In this document: piece after piece, positions 54,158 through 62,176 of the stretch
Layout of the letters: each line of letters opens with the position of its first letter
How positions within the stretch are numbered: position 1 is the stretch's first letter
Origin: an uncultured Coriobacteriaceae bacterium
Lineage (GTDB): Bacteria; Actinomycetota; Coriobacteriia; Coriobacteriales; Atopobiaceae
Direction of reading: 5' to 3'
Assembly: GCA_902798915.1 (NCBI GenBank)
Contig: CADBYM010000017.1
Coordinates: 1 to 64,000 of the forward strand
Length of the DNA stretch: 64,000 bases
Translations under genes and position numbers: made by a program
Notes under the pieces: model-generated
What the model saw: only the letters and a program-made list of their open reading frames with translations
The model's database searches: none
Told to the model about the DNA's origin: nothing

Positions 54158-54540
54158 GCAAGTCTATAAGGATGCTCACCAAGGACGAGGTCGTCGCCAT
54201 ACACGCGGCCTCGCTCGAGAGGTTCGGCGGGCTTCCCGGCGTGCGCGACGAGGGGCTGCTCGAGTCCGCCATAGCCCAACCGTCCCAGTCCTTCGGCGGC
54301 ATCGAGCTCTACCCGACCCTGGAGGAGAAGGCAGCGCGACTCGCGTTCGGGCTCGCCAAGAACCACGCGTTCTTGGATGGCAACAAGCGCGTGGCCACCG
54401 CCTGCATGGCGGCCTTTCTGCGCCTGAACGGGCGTGCGTTCACGCCCGACGCCGTCGAGCTCCTGTCCACCATGCTCGGAGTCGCCGACGGGTCGGTGAC
54501 CTACGAGGCGCTCGTCGAGTGGGTGCGTGCGCAGGGGTAG
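54154..54540 (+). CDS. doc: Doc toxin (Fic fold)
   Basis: A 128-residue Fic-family toxin. Active site HAFLDGNKRVATACM (HxFx(D/A)GNKR) near residue 70, and an N-terminal VVAIHAASLERFGGLPGVRDEGLLESAI typical of Doc. Doc phosphorylates elongation factor Tu and stops translation until neutralised by Phd. The GTG start overlaps the phd stop. Together they would stabilise the island. Confidence 0.92.
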   Translation: MSKSIRMLTKDEVVAIHAASLERFGGLPGVRDEGLLESAIAQPSQSFGGIELYPTLEEKAARLAFGLAKNHAFLDGNKRVATACMAAFLRLNGRAFTPDAVELLSTMLGVADGSVTYEALVEWVRAQG

Positions 54541-55153
54541 CGCGGGCCGGCGGAAGCCGACCACATCGGAAGAGACGTGCGCGTCGGCGCCTCCGGTAGC
54601 TCTCGGGGTTCCGCCCCTGCCCATCCCGGCTGGCCCTCGCCACATGCGTCCTCGTACGAGAACAGGCTCGGTTGTCTGCCTTGTTCCGCGCGCATGGTCT
54701 CCCTCAGTGACTCCCTCCGTCTGGGTTAGGCCCCTCCCCGCGGGCGGCGCGGGTACTATGGCCTCTGCCGGCTCCTCGCGGTTCACTGTTGCTGCGGGCG
54801 TGCAGTCGCTCGCATGCCGATCCCTCCGGTCGATGCGGCCCACTCCGTGGGCGAAGCCGGAACCCTTGCCTCCCTCTCCCGCCCGTGAGGCCTTCCGAGG
54901 TTAGCCACGTCTCTTTCCCTCCGCCTACCTGCCGCATTTACGCGTGGGGCTTCCGTGCAGCTATGGGGCTTCGGCTTGTTCCGCAGCCTCACCCGCCGCG
55001 TCCGCCTGATACGGTTCGTGTTCCTCAGCCGAGGTTTCGCCTACGGCTTCCTTCGGATTCCGCCTCGCGACGAACACCCTTGCCATCGGCTACGCGCTTC
55101 CCGGGTGCGCTCGGGACTTTCACCCATTAGAGACGTGTACATGATTGGCACAC
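54541..55153 (-). mobile_element. Group II intron 5' fragment with truncated maturase start
   Basis: On the minus strand the fragment starts at 55153 with GTGTGCCAATCATG, then CTCTAATGGGTGAAAGTCCCG, and continues through domain I-like sequence (AACCGTATCAGGCGG, GAGGAGCCGGCAGAGGCC). An ORF beginning MRAEQGRQPSLF near 54695 is the usual start of the intron-encoded reverse transcriptase/maturase but ends after about 60 codons. The intron is cut off at the doc stop; domains IV-VI and most of the maturase are absent. It begins immediately after the tRNA-Val terminator, the insertion preference of class C introns. Confidence 0.75.
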
Positions 55154-55159
55154 AAATAA

Positions 55160-55190
55160 GCAGGTCAACCAAATAAGTAGGTTGACCTGC
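55160..55190 (-). terminator. tRNA-Val terminator and intron target
   Basis: GCAGGTCAACC and GGTTGACCTGC form an 11-bp stem with a 9-nt loop, followed on the minus strand by TTATTT and then the group II intron start. Confidence 0.75.
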
Positions 55191-55200
55191 CGTTTTGTTC

Positions 55201-55275
55201 TGGTGGGCGATGACGGGTTCGAACCGCCGACCTTGTGCTTGTAAGGCACCTGCGCCACCACTGCGCCAATCGCCC
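55201..55275 (-). tRNA. tRNA-Val (anticodon TAC)
   Basis: Minus strand: acceptor GGGCGAT/ATCGCCC, D arm GCGCAGTGGTGGCGC, anticodon loop CTTACAA (anticodon UAC, reads GUA), T arm GGCGG-TTCGAAC-CCGTC, encoded CCA. All arms pair. Its 3' half is repeated at 52393 as an att-like site. Confidence 0.93.
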
Positions 55276-55321
55276 GTGTTGTCATAGTCTAGCAGAGACT
55301 TGCCCATCATGTAGCGAAGAT

Positions 55322-55352
55322 TTGTGAGAATCTCGTTTCGGTAGGCTATACT
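55322..55352 (+). promoter_or_regulatory. murE promoter, probably leaderless transcript
   Basis: TTGTGA (55322-55327), 19-nt spacer, TATACT (55347-55352). The murE ATG begins 8 bases past the end of the -10, where transcription should start, and no ribosome site precedes it. Confidence 0.5.
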
Positions 55353-55359
55353 GAACAAT

Positions 55360-56901
55360 ATGGATACCTCAAGCATTCAGGCGCTCGGCCACCTGCTGGC
55401 CGAGAAGGGCCTTCTCTCACACACCACCAACCTCCCCGAGCAACCCATTGCGGTACACGGGGCGGATTCCGACTCGCGCGTCGTGCGACCGGGCAACATC
55501 TTCGTCTGCAAGGGCGTGGCCTTCAAACCCACCTACCTCTCCTCTGCGCTCGAGAAGGGCGCCGTCGGGTATCTGTGTGACGCGTCGCACGCCGCCGAGC
55601 TCAGTGTAGCCGCCCCCGGCGTTCCCGCCCTCGTCACCACCGACGAGGGATTCCGCGAGGCCATGGGACTCGTCTCCTGCGTCGCATGGGGCCAGCCCGA
55701 CCTTGAGCTTCCCATCTTGGGCATCACCGGCACCAAGGGCAAGTCCACGTGCGCATACATGGTGCGCGCCATCGTTGACGCCGCCTGCGGCGACGGACGC
55801 TGCGGCGTGATGGGTTCCATCGACATGTACGACGGCATCGAGAACATCGAGAGTGTCAATACCACACCTGAGGCCCCCGACCTCTGGCGCCACGTCGCGA
55901 ACGCGCGGGACTCAAAGCTTGCCGCCATCGCCATGGAGGTCTCGAGCCACGGACTCAAGTACAACCGCGTCGACGGCCTGCATCTGGCGGCGGGCGCGTT
56001 TCTCAACCTCGGCCGCGACCATATCTCGGCCGCGGAGCACCCCGACTTCGAGGATTACTTCGCCTCCAAGTTGCGCATCTTCGAGCACACGCAAGTGGGC
56101 ATCGTCAACCTAGAGACGGACCGCGCGCCCGAGGTACTCGCGGCTGCTCAGCGCTGCGAACGCGTCGTCTCCTTTGCCGCATCGGGCCACGACGTCCCCG
56201 CAGGCACGGCCGACGTCTGGGCCAGCGACGTACACCCCGCCTTAGGAAGCGTGAGCTTCATCGCCCATACGCCAACCTGGACGGGTCCCGTCACGATTTC
56301 CATGCCGGGCCTCTTCAATGTGGACAACGCCCTCGCCGCCATCGCGCTCGTTGCCGAACTCGGCATTGGCGAGGACGCTGTGCGCGAGGGCTTGGCGCAC
56401 GTGCGCGTACCCGGACGCATGGAACTCATCCCCACCTTCAATCCCAAGGTCATCGGACTCGTCGACTATGCGCACAACAAGCTCTCGTACCAGCGATTCT
56501 TCTCGTCCGTGGCCGAGGAGTTCCCCGGCATGGCCGTCATAGCACTCTTTGGCGCACCCGGGTGCAAGGCCTACGAGCGCCGCGTCGAGCTGCCGCAGGA
56601 GGCTGCCAAGTGGTCTGACGTTCTCATCTACACCGAGGAGGATCCCGCCTACGACCCCGTCGAGGAGATTTGCGCCCAGATGGCCGAGGCGACGCCTGCC
56701 GGCGCGCGTTATGAGGTCATCTGCGACCGCGAGGAGGCAATTGCACGTTCCGTTGAGCTCGCCTTCGAGTTCGAGCAGGGCGCCGTGGTCTGCTTGCTTG
56801 CCAAGGGTGACGAGACGCGACAGCACCGTGGCAGTGAGTTCGTTCCCGTCGAGTCCGATCCGGTCCTCTTCGAACGCTACGTCGAGCGCATGCGCAAGTA
56901 G
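55360..56901 (+). CDS. murE: UDP-MurNAc-tripeptide synthetase
   Basis: A 513-residue Mur ligase that adds the third residue to UDP-MurNAc-L-Ala-D-Glu. P-loop GITGTKGKSTCAYMV near residue 125, NTTPEAPDLWRH, AMEVSSHGLKYNRVDGL, and the C-terminal domain with LVDYAHNKLSY. The amino-acid specificity motif reads EEDPAYDP instead of the DNPR of meso-diaminopimelate enzymes, so L-Lys or L-Orn is more likely (inference from family). It appears leaderless and stands alone, not within a dcw cluster. Confidence 0.93.
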   Translation: MDTSSIQALGHLLAEKGLLSHTTNLPEQPIAVHGADSDSRVVRPGNIFVCKGVAFKPTYLSSALEKGAVGYLCDASHAAELSVAAPGVPALVTTDEGFREAMGLVSCVAWGQPDLELPILGITGTKGKSTCAYMVRAIVDAACGDGRCGVMGSIDMYDGIENIESVNTTPEAPDLWRHVANARDSKLAAIAMEVSSHGLKYNRVDGLHLAAGAFLNLGRDHISAAEHPDFEDYFASKLRIFEHTQVGIVNLETDRAPEVLAAAQRCERVVSFAASGHDVPAGTADVWASDVHPALGSVSFIAHTPTWTGPVTISMPGLFNVDNALAAIALVAELGIGEDAVREGLAHVRVPGRMELIPTFNPKVIGLVDYAHNKLSYQRFFSSVAEEFPGMAVIALFGAPGCKAYERRVELPQEAAKWSDVLIYTEEDPAYDPVEEICAQMAEATPAGARYEVICDREEAIARSVELAFEFEQGAVVCLLAKGDETRQHRGSEFVPVESDPVLFERYVERMRK

Positions 56902-56942
56902 GGGCATCCAAGCGAGATTCCACAACGCCCCGGCAGGACTGC

Positions 56943-56999
56943 CTAACGCAATCGCAGGCTGTGGCACACCCAGTGCGCCACAGCCTGCGATTGCGTTAG
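56943..56999. repeat. 23-bp perfect inverted repeat of the 24-nt unit family
   Basis: Arms at 56943-56965 and 56977-56999 are perfectly complementary around an 11-nt loop. Each arm begins CTAACGCAAT and ends TGTGGC, matching the units at 36603-36781 in outer parts. It lies 42 bp past murE and could end its transcript. Confidence 0.8.
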
Positions 57000-57019
57000 G
57001 CGAAAGATACCGGCGAGAT

Positions 57020-57054
57020 GGACGGCGCAGAGAATCACGTTCTCTGCGCCGTCC
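57020..57054. terminator. 15-bp hairpin
   Basis: GGACGGCGCAGAGAA pairs perfectly with TTCTCTGCGCCGTCC around TCACG. It covers the stop codon of the minus-strand small gene and lies 118 bp past murE, so it may serve converging transcripts. No U-run. Confidence 0.5.
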
Positions 57055-57247
57055 GCCATAGAGTTACTTCACCTGGATGTAATACGTAATCGTCTTCGCG
57101 ACCCGCGTCATTCAGCACGGTAGAAATCGATTCGTTCTCCACTCCCTTATGGTCAGAATCCGTCTGAGGGGCATTCACCGTCACATAAAGAATCGCGGCA
57201 ACAACAGCGGCCACCAGAGCACTAACATAAATAATTCGTTTGTTCAT
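57035..57247 (-). CDS. Small single-pass membrane protein
   Basis: A 70-residue protein starting MNKRIIYVSALVAAVVAAILYVTV, one N-terminal helix, then a polar extracytoplasmic part (DSDHKGVENESISTVLNDAG). GGGATACC precedes the ATG at 57247. It is transcribed away from the XRE regulator gene with a palindrome between them, so the regulator may control it. No family recognised. Confidence 0.6.
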   Translation of the reverse strand: MNKRIIYVSALVAAVVAAILYVTVNAPQTDSDHKGVENESISTVLNDAGREDDYVLHPGEVTLWRTAQRT

Positions 57248-57315
57248 GTGGTATCCCATCCCGCATAGCTTGCCCACTACTGACAGAAGGCAAAGGTTCC
57301 TTAACATACATAAAT

Positions 57316-57331
57316 ACCATGTATACATGGT
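57316..57331. promoter_or_regulatory. 16-bp palindrome, candidate operator
   Basis: ACCATGTATACATGGT is a perfect palindrome centred in the 118 bp between the divergent small membrane protein and XRE genes. A second inverted repeat, TAGGCA...TGCCTA, lies at 57334-57354, just ahead of the regulator start. Both suit binding by a dimeric XRE-family repressor (inference). Confidence 0.55.
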
Positions 57332-57365
57332 GGTAGGCAATACCTTCTTGCCTAAAAGTGACTTT

Positions 57366-57629
57366 ATGGAGAACGGTGAGATATACATTGAGCTCGAACG
57401 GCACTATGCCACGCAGCTGGCACAGCGATTGCGTGTCCTGCGATACGAGCGCCGCATCAGCCAAGAGTACGTCGCTTACCACGCAGGTATATCAACGTTT
57501 ACCTATCAAAAGTTCGAGAAGGGCGAGTCAAATCCCGGAAAGCCAATGAATCCCAGGTTGTCCACCCTCATCGCGCTGGCGCACGTCTTCGAGGTCGAGC
57601 CATGGGAGCTAATTCGCTTCGACGAGTAA
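57366..57629 (+). CDS. XRE-family transcriptional regulator
   Basis: An 87-residue regulator: HYATQLAQRLRVLRYERRISQEYVAYHAGISTFTYQKFEKGESNPG is a Cro/CI-type helix-turn-helix spanning about residues 9-55, followed by a short dimerisation helix (LSTLIALAHVFEVEPWELI). The ATG at 57366 is chosen by domain extent; the ribosome site is weak and the frame is open to 57240. Confidence 0.85.
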   Translation: MENGEIYIELERHYATQLAQRLRVLRYERRISQEYVAYHAGISTFTYQKFEKGESNPGKPMNPRLSTLIALAHVFEVEPWELIRFDE

Positions 57630-57750
57630 AGGGACCACTCGCCCATCATCGGCGCCTTGGCAACCACGAATCACACTTTGCCACAGTGCTCGGCCTCAAT
57701 TTGGCCGACGAAGTATACGATTTTCCCGCTCTCATGCTTTCTATGTCATA

Positions 57751-57913
57751 TTTTCAGCGCCAAATACTACTTGGTGTGCTGAAAATGCGTTTTCTGAGCT
57801 CGAAATCAGGGTATCCTAGAGTAGCGCGCAGGAAAATCCCAGGATTCACGCAAGAAAGTGTCTCCGATACTTGGGAAAACACTATAAACGGGTTCAAAAA
57901 ACGCATTTTCAGC
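57751..57913. repeat. Inverted-repeat element without coding capacity
   Basis: GCTGAAAATGCGTTTT (57778-57793) and its exact complement (57898-57913) enclose about 100 bp; a further TTTTCAGC at 57751 pairs with the first arm to make a smaller hairpin. The stretch from 57630 to 58108 is AT-richer than its surroundings and has no supported gene. It could be a miniature transposable element or a large hairpin. Confidence 0.5.
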
Positions 57914-58108
57914 CAACGGATGGTTTCAGGAAGAGGTTTTGTCGCTTCAAAAGGTCGCTTAGGATCGAATTATCCCTTTTTGGGCATGGTCTTCTAATCT
58001 TTGCCGCATTGCCCCACCCACACGCTCCTCGCGCCAATCACGTCCATACTATGGAAGACGACAAATGCGCTACCATATATGCGACCAATCTACCAAGAGG
58101 AGGGTTTA

Positions 58109-59185
58109 GTGGCCTTCGACCCACAACGAGAGGACTATCAACGTCTGGGACTGCGCTTCGCACGCTCGCTCGACACCTCGAACCCCGCTGAAGCGACACG
58201 CGCGTTCGCCACGTTCGGGCGTCGCTTCGCCCGCGAGCGCGACACGCTGCCGCAATCGGATGGAGATCGGGCGTTTCACCTCGTAGCCACCGCAGCAAAG
58301 CACATCGACTACGAGCTGCCCTTCGCCACCGACGAGGAGGCCGAGAACCTCATCCAGCACGGCCATGCGCTGCTCGACGAAGCACTCCAGCTCGACGCGC
58401 GCTGCTACGACGCAATGCGCATGAAGGCGGCAGCCGACAACCCCTCCTTTGAGGCGTTCTTCTCGTTTTTGACCGAGGGTGCCGAGGAGGTACGGCGCAC
58501 GTGCGTGGAGCAGCGCGACCACATCCTCGCCAACGGCGAGTCAGATGAACGCACCCTGCTTGCCGCCGACATCGCGCTACGTCCTTATCTGCGCTGGATC
58601 GCGACGCAGGCGGAGCAGGCGCTCATCTGCGGACGCAACCGCGAGGCCGTCCGCCTAACGCAGGTGGGTCTCGAGGCAGACCCGCACGATAGTGCCGACA
58701 TGCGCTTCACGGCCGCGCTCGCCTATGCCAAGCTCGAGGACGAGCAAGGTCTAGACGCACTGCTTCTTGGACCGACGGCAACACGCGGAACGCGCCCAGC
58801 CAACGACCCGTGGACGCTGCTCGCGCGCCTCGCCCTAGCCCATAAACGCTATGACCTGCGCGCCGCCTCCGACCTTCTCGCCGAGCTGATACGAACCTAT
58901 CCCCACGCAGCCGAGTCTCTCGTCCGGCAGATCGAGCTGCCAGAGGGCGTCTTCGCACGGCTCTCGGTTCGCCCCTACAGCGAGGACGAGCTCGTACTGG
59001 CGCTCTCGGAGGCAACGGTCCTGCTTCAAGAGGGTCGCGACCCCGAGGGACGCGGCGTGCTCGGCGTCTGGCTGGCCGGTCAGGCTGCGCAGACGCTTCC
59101 ACGGGCAGTTCTACAAATGCTGGCCGAGCAAGCCGAAGCCAACGCACGGGCGATGGGCAGCAGCAACCAGGATGGACCCCGATGA
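58109..59185 (+). CDS. TPR-like helical protein 1
   Basis: A 358-residue all-helical protein with tetratricopeptide-like pairs, for example ALLDEALQLDARCYDAMRMKA and AVRLTQVGLEADPHDSADMRFTAALAYAKLED. The GTG at 58109-58111 is chosen because AGAGGAGGG lies 5 nt ahead; the frame is open upstream. It overlaps the next gene by 4 nt. Both are probably scaffold proteins; no enzyme motif is visible. Confidence 0.8.
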   Translation: MAFDPQREDYQRLGLRFARSLDTSNPAEATRAFATFGRRFARERDTLPQSDGDRAFHLVATAAKHIDYELPFATDEEAENLIQHGHALLDEALQLDARCYDAMRMKAAADNPSFEAFFSFLTEGAEEVRRTCVEQRDHILANGESDERTLLAADIALRPYLRWIATQAEQALICGRNREAVRLTQVGLEADPHDSADMRFTAALAYAKLEDEQGLDALLLGPTATRGTRPANDPWTLLARLALAHKRYDLRAASDLLAELIRTYPHAAESLVRQIELPEGVFARLSVRPYSEDELVLALSEATVLLQEGRDPEGRGVLGVWLAGQAAQTLPRAVLQMLAEQAEANARAMGSSNQDGPR

Positions 59186-60174
59186 ACGCACGTGATGAAC
59201 TCATCCGCCGTCTGGCCATCAAGAGGCGGCGTCAGTTAGGTTCGCTCTCCACAGAGGCCTTCGAAGAGCTCGAGCTTGCCGTGCGGGAGAACCCCTCCGC
59301 CTTCGTGGAAGATGCGGAGGAGGAAGCATTCGCGCTGGTCGCACAGGCGCTTGCACGCCTCGACGAGTCGCGTCACGACGACGATCTCCTTGATGACGAG
59401 CAGTTCATGCAGGCTCGCGCTCAACGACTCGCACGCCTCGAAGCAACTTGCGCCCAGGCCTTGTCACTCGACGAGAACTGCGGGGATGCGCTTCTGTTGC
59501 AGCTACTCGCCGCCGACCACTCCCCCGACGAGCTCGTCGGTCGGCTTCTCGACCTCGACGCACGTTTGGAAGAGGCATGCGGTCCGCTGGCCACCGGCGC
59601 AACAGGCGACGCTTGGGCAGACGTGTTCTCGCGCCCTCACCTGCGCGTGAGAGCGGCGTTGGCGCGGACGTGCGCAGACACGGCGCGCTTCGGCATGGCG
59701 CGCTCGATTTGCGAAGATCTCCTCACGTTGGCACCCTTCGATCACCTGGGCGCCCGCCTGACCCTTGCGCTCACGCTCGCACGCCTGGAGGACGAGGACG
59801 GGTTCGAATGGCTCGACGTCCGCGAGGGGCGCAAGGGCAATGCGTGGTTCCATCTGAGTCGCGCCCTGCTCATGTACAAGCTTGGCCGGATGCCCGCCGC
59901 GCGCCGTGCGCTCAACGGATACGACCGCCTCTGCACCGGTGGTGCCTACATCCTGCTGCAACCCATCTTCGTGGACACGTACCTACCCGACCGTCCTGCG
60001 TTCGAACCCGGCAGCTTCCTGGAGGCAACGCTCGCGGCACACGAGGCCGAGCCCATCATTGTCGACACGCCCGACTTCACGTGGTGGGCAAGCGAACAAC
60101 CGGGGTTCTACACCTCCGCCATCGGCTATTGCGAACGAAACGGGCTTGATTGGCGCGACCCAAACGCGATGTGA
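59182..60174 (+). CDS. TPR-like helical protein 2
   Basis: A 330-residue paralogue-like companion of the previous gene, coupled to it by ATGA. It shares the repeat pattern (CAQALSLDENCGDALLLQLLAADHSPDELVGRLLDLDARLEE; ICEDLLTLAPFDHLGARLTLALTLARLED) and ends in an aromatic segment (DFTWWASEQPGFYTSAIGYCE). That segment resembles the C-terminal part of ST7-like TPR proteins. Function unknown. Confidence 0.8.
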   Translation: MNARDELIRRLAIKRRRQLGSLSTEAFEELELAVRENPSAFVEDAEEEAFALVAQALARLDESRHDDDLLDDEQFMQARAQRLARLEATCAQALSLDENCGDALLLQLLAADHSPDELVGRLLDLDARLEEACGPLATGATGDAWADVFSRPHLRVRAALARTCADTARFGMARSICEDLLTLAPFDHLGARLTLALTLARLEDEDGFEWLDVREGRKGNAWFHLSRALLMYKLGRMPAARRALNGYDRLCTGGAYILLQPIFVDTYLPDRPAFEPGSFLEATLAAHEAEPIIVDTPDFTWWASEQPGFYTSAIGYCERNGLDWRDPNAM

Positions 60175-60217
60175 CTTCGTGGCGTCGCTCCAGCCAAGCG
60201 GGTCGTCCTAAGAATGC

Positions 60218-60252
60218 GCCGCGGCTCTGGAAGAGATTTCCAGAGCCGCGGC
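60218..60252. terminator. 15-bp hairpin after the TPR genes
   Basis: GCCGCGGCTCTGGAA pairs perfectly with TTCCAGAGCCGCGGC around GAGAT. It follows the TPR operon by 43 bp. The plus-strand continuation (GGCCTTCTCCTCG) is not U-rich. Confidence 0.6.
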
Positions 60253-60582
60253 GGCCTTCTCCTCGAATAGCGCTTCTTGAAGCACTTGGCAGGAAGCTCG
60301 GTGTCGGTATCCATCATTTCGCCCAGCTTGTAGGAAGCCGTCTTCCTGTCGTACTGCTGGCCCGTCGACTCGCTGTCGGCACCCCGCGCTCGAGACGCTT
60401 TATTCTCCATATGCGATTCGTCCGAAGGCATACGGAAGACGCGGGCGAAAGCTCCTTCTCATCACCACACAAGACGATTATCCTTCTTTTAGACTAACCC
60501 GCCCAGCGCGCAACGATGGAACCGTTGACCATCACGGCCGTGGGAGGCACGCGTCATAACCTCGCCAAACGAGGAGGAACCC
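60253..60582. other. Intergenic with an uncertain minus-strand frame
   Basis: A minus-strand frame from 60431 (MPSDESHMENKASRARG...) has protein-like codons up to the hairpin (YKLGEMMDTDTELPAKCFKKRYS) but then runs through the terminator stem and into the TPR gene. The only AAGGAG is 20 nt from its ATG. It may be a small basic protein gene; I do not call it firmly. Confidence 0.3.
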
Positions 60583-61365
60583 ATGTGCGAACTGTATGCC
60601 ATTGACTCCAAACGACCCGTCCGCGCCAACGCCGGACTTGCCGAGTTCTTTGGGGACAGCCCGTATCACCCGCACGGTTGGGGTCTGGCATATCGCGAAG
60701 GAGCGCGCTTTCAGTTGCACAAGGAACCGCTCACCGCCGTGGACTCCAACTACCTTGCCTACCTGCTGGACGAGCCCATCCGCGCCGATCACCTCATCGC
60801 GCACATCCGCAACGCCACGCGCGGTGTGGTCTCGTTCGAGAACTGCCACCCCTTCATCGGACGCGATATGACGGGCCGTCGCTGGGTGATCGCACACAAC
60901 GGCACAATCCTCAACAATGGCCTGCTCGTCGGCTACGACCAATGGATCGAGGGGCAGACGGACAGCGAGCAAGTGGTGCTCTTCCTCATGGACCTCGTAG
61001 ACGAGGCGACCACGCGCATCGGTCGAGCGCTTGACTTCGACGAGCGCTTCGTCGTGCTCTCGCGCGCCATGGACACGCTCTCGGACTTCAACAAGCTCAA
61101 CCTCATAATCGATGACGGTGAGTTCACCTACGCACACACGAACACGAAGCAGCACACGCTCTTCGTGCGACAAGGTGCCAATGCGGCCTACATCTGCACG
61201 CGACCGCTCGCCGACGGCGAGGGCTGGAAGCCAGTACCACAATGCCGCCTCGTCGCATATAAGGACGGGCGCATCGTACGCATCGGCCCGTCCCACGAGA
61301 AGTCGTTTGACGACAAGCTTTACCTGCGCATCCTCGCCATGGAAGCGGCCCAAGAGAAACGCTGA
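60583..61365 (+). CDS. Class II glutamine amidotransferase-like protein
   Basis: A 260-residue protein with an N-terminal nucleophile: MCELYAIDSKRPV puts Cys2 at the active site after Met removal. HPHGWGLAYREG, HIRNATRGVVSFENCHPF and WVIAHNGTIL are the glutamine-binding motifs. It resembles YafJ-like stand-alone glutaminase domains, so the acceptor enzyme is not known. GAGGAGG precedes the ATG. Confidence 0.9.
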   Translation: MCELYAIDSKRPVRANAGLAEFFGDSPYHPHGWGLAYREGARFQLHKEPLTAVDSNYLAYLLDEPIRADHLIAHIRNATRGVVSFENCHPFIGRDMTGRRWVIAHNGTILNNGLLVGYDQWIEGQTDSEQVVLFLMDLVDEATTRIGRALDFDERFVVLSRAMDTLSDFNKLNLIIDDGEFTYAHTNTKQHTLFVRQGANAAYICTRPLADGEGWKPVPQCRLVAYKDGRIVRIGPSHEKSFDDKLYLRILAMEAAQEKR

Positions 61366-61420
61366 GCCACGGGGTCGCCCGTGGCTCATTCTTGGAAGAT
61401 TGCCTGCGGCCAAAGGGTTG

Positions 61421-62167
61421 CTAGTGGCCGCGAATCGAGTCGAGGAAGTCCTTGGCACGTAGCGACTTCGGATGATCAAAGAACTCGTCCGGAGTGCCCT
61501 CCTCCACGATCTGCCCGTCCGCCATAAAGACGACGCGGTTCGACACGCGCCGCGCAAAGTTCATCTCGTGCGTGACGACCACCATCGTCATGCCCTCACG
61601 CGCCAGCTCCACCATGACCTCAAGCACCTCGTTAATCATCTCGGGGTCGAGCGCCGAGGTCGGCTCGTCAAAGAGCATCGCCTTGGGATGCATCGCGAGG
61701 GAGCGAGCAATCGCCACACGCTGCTGCTGGCCACCAGAAAGCTGTGCGGGCACCTTGTGTGCCTGCGCTTCCACGCCCACACGCGCGAGCAGCTCCATGG
61801 CCTCTCGCTCCGCCACGTCCTTGGGCGTCTTCAGAACCTCACGTGGCCCAAGCGTCACGTTGTCCAGAATCGTCTTGTGCGCAAACAGGTTGAAGCTCTG
61901 GAACACCATGCCGATCTCGGCCCGCATCTGCGCGAGCTGCTTGCCCTCCTGCGGCAACGGCTCGCCCTCGATGAGAATCTCTCCGGAGTCGATGGTCTCG
62001 AGCCGGTTGATGGTACGACACAGCGTGGACTTTCCCGAGCCAGAGGGGCCGATGAGCACGACCACCTCGCCCTTGTCCACACTTAGGTTGATATCTTGCA
62101 GCACGTGAAGCGGCCCGTAGTGCTTGTCCACGTGGCGCATCTCGATGACGGGAGTCTGTGTGGGCAT
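61421..62167 (-). CDS. Polar amino-acid ABC transporter ATPase
   Basis: A 248-residue ATPase of the GlnQ/HisP type. Walker [15 protein letters not shown], signature [17 protein letters not shown], Walker [15 protein letters not shown] and H-loop [11 protein letters not shown]. It powers uptake of a polar amino acid, probably glutamate or glutamine. Last gene of a four-gene minus-strand operon. Confidence 0.95.
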   Translation of the reverse strand: MPTQTPVIEMRHVDKHYGPLHVLQDINLSVDKGEVVVLIGPSGSGKSTLCRTINRLETIDSGEILIEGEPLPQEGKQLAQMRAEIGMVFQSFNLFAHKTILDNVTLGPREVLKTPKDVAEREAMELLARVGVEAQAHKVPAQLSGGQQQRVAIARSLAMHPKAMLFDEPTSALDPEMINEVLEVMVELAREGMTMVVVTHEMNFARRVSNRVVFMADGQIVEEGTPDEFFDHPKSLRAKDFLDSIRGH

Positions 62168-62176
62168 GTCGTCTCC

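Larger units (their letters stand above)
52393..55245. mobile_element. 2.85-kb genomic island between tRNA-Val att repeats
   Basis: Bounded by the two 47-bp repeats. Contents in order: coding fragment, DUF1810 gene, MBL hydrolase gene, phd-doc toxin-antitoxin, truncated group II intron and the restored tRNA-Val with its own terminator. No integrase is present, so it is either a deletion remnant or was moved by an enzyme elsewhere. Confidence 0.7.

Noticed and set aside
57602..57997. A 131-codon plus-strand frame after the XRE gene
   Set aside because: It starts inside the regulator gene, runs through the inverted-repeat element and has chance-like composition with no ribosome site.
60150..60497. 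Plus-strand 115-codon frame after the TPR genes
   Set aside because: It overlaps the TPR gene end and runs through the terminator stem with Arg/Pro-rich chance composition.
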